Below are positions 10,260-20,809 of a stretch of 64,000 nt of DNA, piece by piece. The DNA lies in NCBI GenBank assembly GCA_008828725.1, contig MEHQ01003724.1, positions 248,001 through 312,000 of the forward strand. The letters are read 5' to 3'. Position 1 is the stretch's first letter. Each line of letters begins with the position of its first letter. This DNA comes from Saccharina japonica. Taxonomy: Eukaryota > Sar > Phaeophyceae > Laminariales > Laminariaceae. Under the pieces are notes generated by a model, which was not told where the DNA came from, did no database searches, and worked only from the letters and a program-made list of their open reading frames with translations. The translations under genes and the position numbers were made by a program.

Positions 10260-13200
10260 ATGGAGGGTGGCGTAACTTACCTCGCCTTGCGCTGTTTTTC
10301 TTGCCAGGTAAGCATTCACAAGTACGAGCTCGCAGTTTTGTGCTGTCTGTGTTTTGTTCGGTGTGAGACTTCATAAGTTTGAAGTTTGAAGTTTGCCGCC
10401 AAATACAACGCACGGCGATTTCGCGATTTATAGGCGCTCCCTGCATCATGTCAAGATTACGATTGCCCCCAGCTTGAAATGGGACTTTTACGTCTTACTT
10501 GTGCCTTTACCTTTGATCAGCGTCTCTGTCTTTTTGCCCGGTTGCTTGAGGCGCCCCTCTCCGCGTCTCGGCGTTGCTGCCATCTGTGACCTGCTAATTA
10601 TCTGTGTGATCTATGATCTGATCTATCTGTGATATGATTTGTGATCTTATTGATCTGTGATATTTTTTGTGTGATCTGTCGTCTCCGCTCTGGGCAGATG
10701 TTTCAAGTGAACCGGAAGACCAAGTCGGGCAAGTGGAAGTGCTCGGTGGTGAGTACGACTCGTAGTGAGTGGCGAGTGGCGAGTTATGATACCAGCACAG
10801 ACGGTATGAATACTCGTACATGATTAAAGTACCGCAGCCTACGCACGAACGAGTAGTCCTATATTGTGTGTACGCTGCGCTATTAATAGTTATCTAATCG
10901 GCATGGACACTGGGTGTGCTGGATGTCGACGCATAGAAAGGAAGGTTTAATGTGAAGAACACATAATACGAAGTATTTTTACTCACAACTTTGGTCCTAC
11001 CGGTATTTACTATGACCCTTCGTAAATACCTGGTAGTAAATAGTACACGTTTCAGCTTTTAGACGTTACGTAGCAATGTACCTCCTGCCGGTACATGTGT
11101 GTGTTGTCTTCACATTAAACCCGTTATTTCTACCCAACCACATCAGTACACCCAGTGCCTGTCCTGATTCCTAATCCTAGAGAGATACAAATTATGTGGT
11201 CACAGCCTGTGAAACAGAGAAAAAACAAAACAAAATAAACGCAAATTAATGGGCAAGGCAAGTGAGATGCTAACGTACCGAACCGAAAAAAAAGAACAAA
11301 AAGACAAATAAAAAAGAGTTATGAAACGAAGCAGAATACAAATAACGCAGGGAGACAGAAGCGCCCCTAAAAGAAAAAATGCTGCTGTATAATACCCGCC
11401 ACAAATCAAGCGTACCAAGTACCAAGCACTGCGCGAGCCAGGTGAGCCAGGTGTTCTCTGAGCAACTTGGACTTTGTATGGTATGTGATATCGTGAAGCT
11501 CCTGGTCGTGCTCGTACTGCAGCCAATAGTCGACACAACCATAATCCGGTGCCACTGCATCAGCCGCTGCAGCTGCGGCTGCGGCTGCGGCTGCGGCTGA
11601 GACTGCGGTCCTTCGTCATCATCACTATTGTTGATACTAAATCGATACTCGTATATCGCATGCGACGGAGACTACGGTATTAATAAGATGGGTGTGGTAC
11701 CGAGATACCGACGGAACGGGCTGTGCCTGCCGTGCAGGATACAGGAAATAGTGCGTGAGAACTATAAGGACTTCCACATGCCCGCTCCTTTGCATCTTTC
11801 AAACGAACCTACTGGGCGAGCTTGACAACTGCTAAGTATCTCGCACTCCTGTGATCCTGATGTTTACGGTACGTGCAGGTACCTCGTGTGTGTGTGTTCT
11901 TCACATTAAACCTTCCTTTCTACCCGTCGACATCCAGCACACCCAGTGTCCGTGCCGATTCTTACATCCTAAAAAGGTACCAGTTCTGTGGTCACAAAAC
12001 TACGACACAGAGATACTACGCTCAGTGTGTGTGTTCTTCACATTAAACCTTCCTTTCTACCCGTCGACATCCAGCACACCCAGTGTCCGTGCCGATTCTT
12101 ACATCCTAAAAAGGTACCAGTTCTGTGGTCACAAAACTACGACACAGAGATACTACACTCAGTGCAGTAAGCAGAGCAGACAATGCAACGCCATATACGA
12201 CAGGCAAGACCTACCCTGCTAGCAATCCAGTACTCCCGTGTGACCAGGTACCAGGTGTGGTATATATGTACCCCGTAGGATGGTACATTTTATCATAACT
12301 TTTTGTTTGTCTCACCTTTCTGTTTTGCTTTATTTTATTTTTTATGGTTACTAGTGTTTCCTGCTGATGCCACACGCACACGCCGCCCTATATGCCAGCA
12401 CTTAACACCGTTCCTTCTTCTTCTTATTTTCATCGCCTCTCCAGTGCGGTGGGGGTCAAAGCATTGTCAAGGTCTGGGGACGAGGAGACCGCGCCAAGGA
12501 CGTCCGACGGCTGGTCATGGACCTCAATGCCGCCGCGGGCAGAGGAGAAGACCTTTCGGCAACCTTGCGCAAGGCGGCAGCAGCAGCAGGGCCAGCAGGG
12601 TCAACGTCACTGCCGTCACCACACCAGAAACGCGACGGCCACGGCGACGCTGCACCCGCCGCCTTCGGTTGCGCCGGGGACCCCCGCGACCGTGAGGCGT
12701 TATTTACGGGAAGTGGTACCGCCCTTCAACCCCAACGGTTTGCCGAGGGCATGGCTAACGCCGAGCCGGTGGACACGAGACAGGCTCGGTTTGACGAGCC
12801 TGCCCCCTTGGGGTTTACGTCTGGCCGGGATAGAAGTAGGCTCGATTCATTCGGCGCGAGGGCTGGAGAGAGGCGTCACGGCGGTGGTGTGGGGGAGCGC
12901 GTGTGGCACGGGCGTCAGAACGACGATTATGCCGATGGCGCCCTGTTCGGAGCGATGCCTTCTGGGGGTGGCCGTGCATGCGAGCGCGTTGGTACTCAAC
13001 CCTCTCGAGAACAGGCTTCGCCGCGGCCGTCGTCTTTTGAAGCATCCGATCGTGGGAGCAAGGCCAGCCGGTGGGGGGCGTTTGCCTCCAGTCGGGGTGT
13101 GGACAGCCTTGAGAAGCGCCGCGGGCAAGCGGACTTCGGCCAAGAGGTAAACAAGCGCATTTCGCGAGGTTCGCCTTTCGAAGGCCTAAGTAAAAGACGT

Positions 13201-16200
13201 TAAGTACATATCATACGTTTGCACAGAGTTACTGTTTACCTAGCTTATAGTGCACCCCCCCCCCCCCCCCGTCTTTCGAGATAAGGCGGTCAAAAACCTC
13301 GGTACACTATACCGCCTTATATAGGCCCCCCCACTGTATCGCGAGAATATTTTAGCACTTTCTTCCCTCATCAACTCTCGTCGAATTGTGCTTTACCCCC
13401 ACGCTACGTATAATATGCGCTCTCGACAAGTTGGTGTCATTTGAGAATAAAAATCTCCAAACGGAGACTCAAACCCTCGACCTCCAACCGAACAGGCTTC
13501 GTGGCTACCTGTTACACCACCGGGGCGACTCACTAGCAGCTGCCCACTACGAGTAGGTTGTGGTTTCGTATCACTTATTATTCTCTCGTAACGCACTCTT
13601 TACCGACTCGGTCAGAGTAGGTTCGAAGTCACGACGAAGACCCCCCCCCCCCTCATAAAGCAGCAGCAGCACTACTAACTCTGTTGTTGTGTCGCTCGTC
13701 AGGCTCATTTCAGCATTTCGTCTACGCTCACCGACTTGCGTCTAATATAGGAAGCAGTAGGAAGTACCGGTAGTGCCTACGTAGCAGCAGCAGCAGTACG
13801 TATACGTACTCTTTTTCGATACTATTTCGTAGTATATTCGTACATATGATACCTACCCGGTAGGTAACTCCTCGAGCTTTCTCTCATCGACGACGCTCGC
13901 TCGCTGCACTCGCTCGCCGTTTAAACAAAAAAAAACAAAGAAATACGTAGCCAAAATCCCCAAATCCTGGTGAAAAAGATGTTGTCTGTTGTCTGGCTTG
14001 TGTACGAATATTATACCATGTCCTTCCTGCTGATTTCGTACACAGCAGCACCTACTGCTGTAGTACGTTTGTTAAAAGGCTGTATGCACTCAATAGGGCG
14101 GTTACCGCCTTATTGGGATATCACCAAAAGCCCAATAGGGCGGTCAACCGCCCTATCTCCAATAGGGCGGTCTTTCGAGATAAGGCGGTCAAAAACCTCG
14201 GTACACTATACCGCCTTATATAGCCCCCCCCACTGTATATGGAAACAACGTAATGAGCGCCCAAATGTTGGAGGTGTCTCTATTAGGGGTAGGAACGGGG
14301 TTTCTTCGTCTCGAAAGAGATGCGTGGTCAATGGTCAAATTACTACTGTACGGCAAGCAACAAATTAGTACCTCACGGCGCTTCGCGCTTGGTGCAAGCA
14401 ATGTCTGCCTGGTTGGTGAAAACCACACGTGCTCCGTCCCGGCATTGTAGGGATGCGAGGGTCTATGGTCATATGACTACGGCCGTGCACGATATGAGTA
14501 CACCCCCCCCACCCCCCCAAGAGAAACTGCAGCAGTAGTAGTAGGAGTAGGAGCAGGAATATCATAAGCACAACATTTTTCTCATGAAAAAATATGCTGC
14601 AGGAATGAGGGTGCACATATATCGCAAGTCCTTATCCTTTGACTCAAGACTCAAGACTACCCCCCCCCCTCCCCCTTTTACCCGCCGAAGGGTTCGAAAT
14701 GTAGCATATTCTTTATTTTCTGTCTCTCCTCTCAAGGGTTTCCTTGACCACGTATTCTATGATATTCATATGCGACGAGCCATCCTTTTTGACAATATTC
14801 TGGAAGACCAACCGGTCACCATTCCGTGTGGAAAAAAATCGTTACGTATCTTCTGAGGTTAAGACATGATTCAATTATTAATGTTGAAAACAAATCACGC
14901 GTCATGCGACGATAGAGTCGGGCACTTTTTTAGGCTCATTGATTTCTGCACAGCGGATCTCGACCGAGTACCTACCCAATGTGTCTGGAACCCCGTTTAC
15001 GAAGGCTGTGAGTTTTTTTTTGTTTTCCCATCCTATTTATTATCTTCGCCTTTATTTTCTCTCCTTCCTAGTCGTAACTCAAATCCGAGGTCACAAAGTA
15101 GGCTCTTCTCCCTCCTCCCCACGCTACGGTCCATGCCTCGCATTTTTATGGCGAAAATATTTCAACCTTTTCCTCCCTAATCGACTCGCATCGAATCGCG
15201 CCTACTCACGCTGCTGCAGCAGGCGCTCCCAGCAGTTAAGTCCGCCTTTTTATTTTGAAGTAAACTCAAAAGTACGACCACGTGACATTTTTTACTTCAC
15301 ACCCAACCCAGTAGCATTCGAGGGTACCACTACTATTAATAGACCACTGGGGCGACCGGCAGTTGGCTGACTATAGATTTGCCGACTACTTATTCATTGG
15401 TTAGGTGTTCCAGGTAGTTGCGTATGCGTGTTTTTGTGGAATTCTGCGGTATTTGTAACTGACTCAAGACTGACTGGCGCTTTTTGTCGCTCGGATTGCG
15501 GGTTTTTACGTGCTCGTGAGCGTTACTTATTGCTATTGCGCCGAACTACGACGAACGACTACCAGGAGAATTTTCTTGGAGCGTTCTTTTTACGTGTATT
15601 TGAGTACCAAGCAATACCACTCTTATATCCAGTATATCCTGTTGTGGTACGTACGTGGATAGATCGTGCTACTGCGCTCTGACTTATAGACGACTATGTT
15701 ACCGATCAGCGACTCGGTAGGCTACTGGCTACTGCTGTAGCGAAGTACCTATCACTAACATTGTTGATATAATAGGGACTAAGTCAGTTAATGTTAATAT
15801 TGGCTCACTTCGCCACACCCACGTGTTGATATTGATAGTAACTACCAGTACGAGTAGCTGTGAAGCCAAGCCAACTCACCCCCCCGTCATTTGCGCGCTT
15901 TCGTAGACTTTTTGCAGGATGCTCCTGCACACAGGGCTCGTCGCTGTACCCGGGCATGCCTAACCCATTGGAATTTTCATCGTTAGTTATTATCAAAGCC
16001 GGTTTCTGGGTAATCGCCCCCCCCGGACCGACTTTTCGAGCTCGATATCTCCGTAACAAAGGGGCCAATACCAAACGACACGTTTTTGGACAGCCCTCGA
16101 CTATATCTCTCCATCGCCACCCTGTTCGGCGCTGACACTGTTCTGGCTACATATTTCATATTATAGGTGTTACACTTACCAATAGTTGGGTGCGGTAATT

Positions 16201-17258
16201 TGTAATTTGCGGAATTGTGTGTATTTGTGTATTTGTATCTGACTTGCGCGGGTGTCGCTCGGATTGTGCTTTTGTGTTGGTATACTTCGAAGTATATGGA
16301 ATACGAAAATATGTCAGTTAGTTGGATTTCTTCGCCTCACGGAACATTCCAACTGATCCAACTATTAATAGCCGTCAAGTCCAGCCACGGCATGCCTTAC
16401 CCACAGCCCCATCAATAATACTGATGAACGAGTACAGAGTACTGTGCAGTACAATAGTTGCTCCGCCACCTCTGGAATGCCACCTCAAAACTACTTACTG
16501 TAACATAAATTATCGCCGATTCTCCTTGCACGTTCCTTGGTGTTGTGCACTCCACCCCACATAAAATGCACAACAAGGAACGCTTACAGTGTAGGTACAC
16601 ATGAATACACAAACGATCCTTACAGTACCCGGTATATATCACTCTCTGTCCCTTAACGTAAGGACGGTGTGGTCTTCACATTAGTGCCCAAGTGGCCCTT
16701 ATTCTAATCCATCCAGAGTGGTACTGGTATCAAACACGCGCTGATCTCGCGTTTCTCTTTCCCCGTGTTTGTGAATTCTCCGCGGTTGGGTGTTCCTGGC
16801 AGATGGAAGGAGACCCAAATTTTGTGACCAGCCTGCCCGAGACCACCGCACCATCCACGCAACGCCGGGGCGGTCCTACTACGGAGGAACGGGGTAGAAA
16901 ACGCGGTTGGTCGACCAGTTCGGCCTCTAGGGGGGGAACGCGCGAGAAAAAGTCAGGGCGCCATGAGGGGCCTACCGATGCCGCGTATGGTCGCGTGCCG
17001 CACTTGGGCCGAGCCCCAGAGGGTGCCGAACAACAGCAGATAGGACGGGACTGGTTAGGGACGAGCCGCGGCGAGGATTATGATGTTCGCGGTGGTAAAC
17101 GTGGGGGGTCGTCGGGCGCCAGTAGTAGCAGCAGGGTGTTCGTGGGGGAGTTGGACAAGAACGCGAATTATTCCGGGTCAAGGGTTTCGGGGGAGAATGG
17201 CAGCGCAGGCGTCGGCGGGGGTAAAGCCAAGTCGTCGAGATGGAGCAACTTCGTATAG
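10260..17258 (+). CDS. MRNIP: MRNIP-like protein (MRN complex-interacting family), 4 exons
   Basis: Exons 10260-10307, 10698-10748, 12445-13146 and 16803-17258 join in phase 0 at GT-AG borders to give 418 residues plus TAG. The N-terminus carries a zinc knuckle split by introns: LRCFSCQ (C12, C15) in exon 1, MFQVNRKTKSGKWKCSV (C31) in exon 2 and CGGGQS (C34) in exon 3, followed by VWGRGDRAKDVRRLVMDLN. This CxxC-FQV-K-KWxCxxCG order and the following basic helix match the start of human MRNIP, which binds the MRE11-RAD50-NBS1 complex in DNA double-strand break repair. The long tail is low-complexity, with two SRW-x2-F motifs (SKASRWGAF in exon 3, SSRWSNFV at the C-terminus). If the exon 3 donor (GAG/GTAAAC at 13146) is not used, the frame ends at 13203 instead. 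The N-terminal assignment is strong; the exon 3-4 join is inferred from phase, acceptor and motif. Confidence 0.8.
10308..10697 (+). other. MRNIP intron 1
   Basis: GT-AG intron with donor CAG/GTAAGC and acceptor GGGCAG/ATG. Its 3' part holds a GATCTGTGAT-type simple repeat (about 10588-10680). It separates the two cysteine pairs of the zinc knuckle. Confidence 0.75.
10905..10962 (-). repeat. Family A fragment
   Basis: On the minus strand, GTGTTCTTCACATTAAACC through to CACCCAGTGTCC, matching the 5' 58 bp of family A. It lies in MRNIP intron 2. Confidence 0.75.
11094..11290 (+). repeat. Interspersed repeat family B, copy 2
   Basis: Same order of blocks as the copy at 4061-4270, from GTGTTGTCTTCACATTAAAC to AAATTAATGGGCAAGGCAAG. 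At the diagnostic point it reads ATCCTAGAGAG, without the inserted TTAATA. Confidence 0.75.
11560..11602. repeat. CTGCGG microsatellite
   Basis: A CAGCTGCGGCTGCGGCTGCG-type run in MRNIP intron 2. Confidence 0.8.
11887..12225 (+). repeat. Interspersed repeat family A, tandem dimer
   Basis: A truncated unit (11887-12025, ending at CTACGCTCAGTGTGTG) is followed directly by a fuller unit (12026-12225). The junction lies in the shared GTGTGTG and CAGTG words. The second unit keeps the Cys-rich frame; in the first the frame shifts after HTQCPCRF. Located in MRNIP intron 2. Confidence 0.8.
13247..13335. repeat. C-run and AAGGCGGT inverted repeat, copy 1
   Basis: After a long C run (about 13253-13270) comes GTCTTTCGAGATAAGGCGGT, a spacer, then ACCGCCTTATATAG. 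ATAAGGCGGT and ACCGCCTTAT form a 10 bp perfect inverted repeat. The same 54 bp segment recurs at 14170-14223. Confidence 0.8.
13330..13535 (-). mobile_element. tRNA-derived SINE, 3'-truncated copy
   Basis: On the minus strand it starts with GTCGCCCCGGTGGTGTAACA (A-box region), then a B-box-like GGGTTTGAGTC, TCTCAAATGACACC and GCGCATATTATACG, and stops at the AAGGCGGT element. It is a sibling of the full-length copy at 29452-29792. Located in MRNIP intron 3. Confidence 0.7.
14087..14235. repeat. Cluster of AATAGGGCGGT palindromes
   Basis: CAATAGGGCGGT-TACCGCCTTATTG, AATAGGGCGGTC-AACCGCCCTAT and ATAAGGCGGT-ACCGCCTTAT follow one another. The last 54 bp repeat 13271-13324 exactly. These look like the folded ends of a small inverted-repeat element. 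Confidence 0.75.
15006..15368 (-). mobile_element. tRNA-derived SINE, diverged full-length copy
   Basis: Read on the minus strand it runs from GGTCGCCCCAGTGGTCTATT (15362) through a diverged middle with extra sequence to GAGCCTACTTTGTGACCTCG and TTACGACTAGGAAGG, then an A-rich tail (T run at 15009-15018). CTATTAATAG (15333-15342) sits at the TAG of the A-box region. Located in MRNIP intron 3. Confidence 0.65.
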
Positions 17259-17629
17259 TACTGTGCACGAGGCTATTTTACAACAGCCGGCGGTGTTTTG
17301 ATGAGACTGCTGCGATAGGTGGATGTAGGAGTAGAGCTAGCTGGAGTAGCTTTGTTGATGGGCGCAACCATGCACAAACGAGCGGAACAAATCCATCGAG
17401 GAAGCCGCTAATGCAGGCAGTGTGCCTACCTTTCGTTACATGTTTCAACTGAAAGCAAGCATCATCATATTTTTCACCTGAAAACATTACGTAGCATTAT
17501 GATCTCTCGACACACCACGGACTCGTTCCTCACTGCAAACAAAATATTTCCACTCTAATTCCAAGTAGTTTGTCACCTAAACGTGGGTGGTCAACCGATT
17601 CAACCACACACACTGCAAAATGTTTCAGA

Positions 17630-17860
17630 ACTCGGAACAGATCATGATCTAGATCATCTAGTTCTCCACCTGCCGTTTTGAGAGGCTGGGCAAGATCTGC
17701 AGAGTACAGCTAGCTGTAACCCCGGAAACATGTGCTATGATAGATCGTGCAGAATACCCTGGTGCCACCCGGCAACATGAGCAAGATCATACAGATAATA
17801 CAGACCATACACATCAGGAATATATCCGGCTTAAAATATCTAGATCATGAAGTGCACACA
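17630..17860 (+). repeat. GATC-rich dispersed repeat, copy 1
   Basis: Contains GGAAACATGTGCTATGATAG, GCCACCCGGCAACATGAGC and runs of AGATCATACAGAT. Siblings are at 25000-25215 (+) and 44835-45130 (-). Confidence 0.65.
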
Positions 17861-19317
17861 TACAGTAGGTTATCTCTCATCGATCATCTGTCCGAGGTGT
17901 GAAATGTTTTCCACTCTATTTCTAAGTAGTTTGTCACCAAAACGAGGGTGGGTGCAGTTTCAACGGGGTTTTCAACCGACAGCGAGAAAATATCTATCAA
18001 ACCAAATCCACCTATAGGACGACCGCGAGCACCAGATGCCTTTGCACGAGAGAGCCGTACGCAGTGGTCGCAGTCGCCCCGATAACAAGGAAACATGTTT
18101 CTCTCCGCCAACTCGCATTTCTTTCATCCTGTGCCGTCTACGCCTGACCTTAATTGCCTTGTTGTCCTCGACTGCCAACCTCCCCACCCAGTACAAGTGA
18201 GAGTGTCTACTTCAAGACGGTATAAAGGGCGGGAAAATAAGCGGGGGGGGACGCCGCACATGGAGCGCGAGGCGTCCGCCCGAACTGTGCCAACAGCGCA
18301 CACAGTAGTACATAATACGTAGGGGAATACGCAGGGAAACACAAAACAAAACAAAAACAAGGACAGAATCTGCCCAGACTGGCTTTATCATACTCGACTT
18401 TTCCTGAAAAAATTGAAAGTCATAGCTGATTTGCGTAACATATATGCCAAAAAAAATGCAAGAATACCTATACCGCGGCTCGCTACAGCACAACAACTTC
18501 CAGCACGCTCACCAGTTGCTTCTCCGTGCAGCATACAACAACAACGCGCTTATTAGGCCTCCGTGAAACATGCAACAATACCAGCAGCGTCCACCACACC
18601 TTCTACCACCACCACCACCACCACTGCGCCCAGCAGCAACAGCAGCATTTTTAAGTATTAGCCACAACTCTCCCTCCCTCTCCCTCTCACACACACTTTA
18701 TTCTCTCACCCCCACCGCCCCCTATCCCCTTGTCTCCCCTCCCCTTACGTTCGTTTGACAAGATAACCGAGGAGGGGCACGTACTCCGACTTCTAAATCA
18801 AGTCGCCGGATAAAACAAGAAAAAAGAAAAAGAAAAAGAAACGTTTTTTTGAATCTAGTCTGGCGAACTACAGCAAGGAAAGGTAGACGAACGCTGCGGG
18901 CACCAAATACTTTTCCAGAACCTTGAAAATAAAAATACTCCGCGAAGAAAAAGACACACCGCGGAAGGAACTGGAAAAAAGAAAAAAGAAAAAGAGAAAC
19001 AACAAAGCAGTGGGGCAGGGCCAATAATTTCTACGTAACACATACCGCTTCCTCACGGTGGGGGGGGGGGGGGGTCACTGGGGGCTGTCGGGGCTCTTAG
19101 TGTCAAATGAAGGGAAGAGACACAGTAGTACAGTCCGAAGCACAAAAAGGAAGTGCAAGGACTTTGGGCGAAGCGCGTTTGCTTTAGCGTTTCCCCCTTA
19201 AACGTTCGCCAATATAAATATTTTGAGAAAAATAGCAATACCGGCGCAGCGTAACCATTTAGACCGCATCCCAGATTAAACCTGATTTTCACCGCCGAGC
19301 GCGCTGCTGTACCCCCC

Positions 19318-19386
19318 CTGTCCGGATATGTGAGGACCGTCTGAATATAATAAGAATATCCAATCGGTCCCTATATTGCCAGACAG
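19318..19386. mobile_element. Miniature inverted-repeat element, 69 bp
   Basis: Left end CTGTCCGGATATGTGAGGAC; the right end read on the minus strand is CTGTCTGGCAATATAGGGAC. A second copy with the same ends is at 31997-32065. Too short to encode anything. Confidence 0.6.
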
Positions 19387-20441
19387 AGAAGTGGTACGCA
19401 AAACATATTAACACGCTGGACACATAAAAGCTCCCCGCCATACGACTACGGCCTTGCCCACAAACACATGACATGAGTACCCCCCCCCCTCCCCTCCTTC
19501 CATCAACTATAATAAATAGGGGACCAGGCATCTCCAAACGTACGCCAATGCTCCGCAATCGCGATGCAGAGGCCCCAAACACGTCTATCGTCCCACCAAG
19601 AACTATATTACGCGCTGCGCCAGAACGCAACATAAAACCTTTATGCCACATAGCATTGTAGCACACAGCACACTGACTGCTGCTGCGCCCAGTTCGTTGA
19701 ACGCAATTCCGAACACTTTCAGAACTTGGAGCGCGGTGCTAGCGGAAAACCTGCATCATGGTGCGGGTGGACGCATGCGCATTAACGCGCGCGACCCCTT
19801 TTTATTCTGTGCGGCAACGGATTTCTCAATCCTTCGCACATATGGTCACACCCACGACAGCTTTCCGGCACACAAGCGCGCAGGATTAACAAGGTGCCCA
19901 CCCTTCCTCGGCATACAACCGGCCTTTATGCTTATTTGCTGCAATTTCGCGCGCTCTCGCCTCCTCTTATCCACGCCCTCCCCTCCCCTCCCCCGTCCTG
20001 CCTCTTTCTTTATCTCCCTCTCTGCTCTATTGACTAAATTGAATCCGTCCACCCGCCCCGCCCCGATGTGACTGCTGTGCCCTGTGCTCTTTTTATCCTT
20101 CCCATTCTCGCCCCTCTCCCGAAAAAACTTTGGGGCGCTCTTTTATTTATATACGCGGCCTTTCGATCCCCAACATCTTCGAGAGAGCCGTGCTTCGGCC
20201 AACCTCGCAAAGTCGTCCAACCCTCCCCATCTACTGTGCAAACCGCCCACACGCTCCCCACGACGCAAAGCACCTCTCAACCCCCCGATGTCGAGCTTAA
20301 GTGCGCGGCATTTTGATCGCCCCTGCCGCAGAGGATCACCACGCCCTGCTCTCTTGTCCCCTCTACAAGAACCAGTGCCAAAAGGTAGGGCAGTTTCTCG
20401 GCCGCTCGCTTCGACACAATGAGCCGGTCGTTGCCGTGGCC

Positions 20442-20777
20442 TCACCCGTCTACCCCCCAGGCGTTTAACATAGAGTACCCCATCGGGGAGAGATCCCCCG
20501 ATTCGTTCCATCCCGCCCACCCCGCCTGCCGCTCCTCCTCTTGGGCCGACTCCCGCTCCTCTCCGTCGTTGATGCAAGCGATCACTTCCGGGGAAGGTTC
20601 CTGTAGGTAAAAGGTGAGGAAAGATGAGGCAACGCAAGGGAAAGGGAAGGTAAGGCAAGACTAGGCGAGGAGGAAGGTAGGAGAAGGAAAGCGGCGAGGT
20701 CCTGAGATCGCAACCTGAGGGTGCCACCATTTTTGACGATAGCTTGATCATGTGTACCAGCACCTATAAATCATAGC

Positions 20778-20809
<32 letters not shown>

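Larger units (their letters stand above)
17259..20441. other. Convergent intergenic region between MRNIP and aureochrome
   Basis: Lies between the 3' ends of the plus-strand MRNIP gene and the minus-strand aureochrome gene, so terminators of both are expected here. It holds GATC-family sequence (17630-17860), two relatives of the TTCCAAGTAGTTTGT repeat (about 17545 and 17910), purine/pyrimidine runs (18780-19075) and a 69 bp MITE-like element (19318-19386). ORFs around 19643-20071 have no recognised family. Confidence 0.5.

Noticed and set aside
12392..13150. 252-codon open frame in another frame over MRNIP exon 3
   Set aside because: The overlapping frame continues the MRNIP zinc knuckle (CGGGQS after CSV) and is therefore the coding one; this one is a GC-rich shadow.
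19643..20071. 142-codon plus-strand open frame
   Set aside because: No recognisable motif, C-rich tail, and it lies in the 3' flank of two convergent genes.
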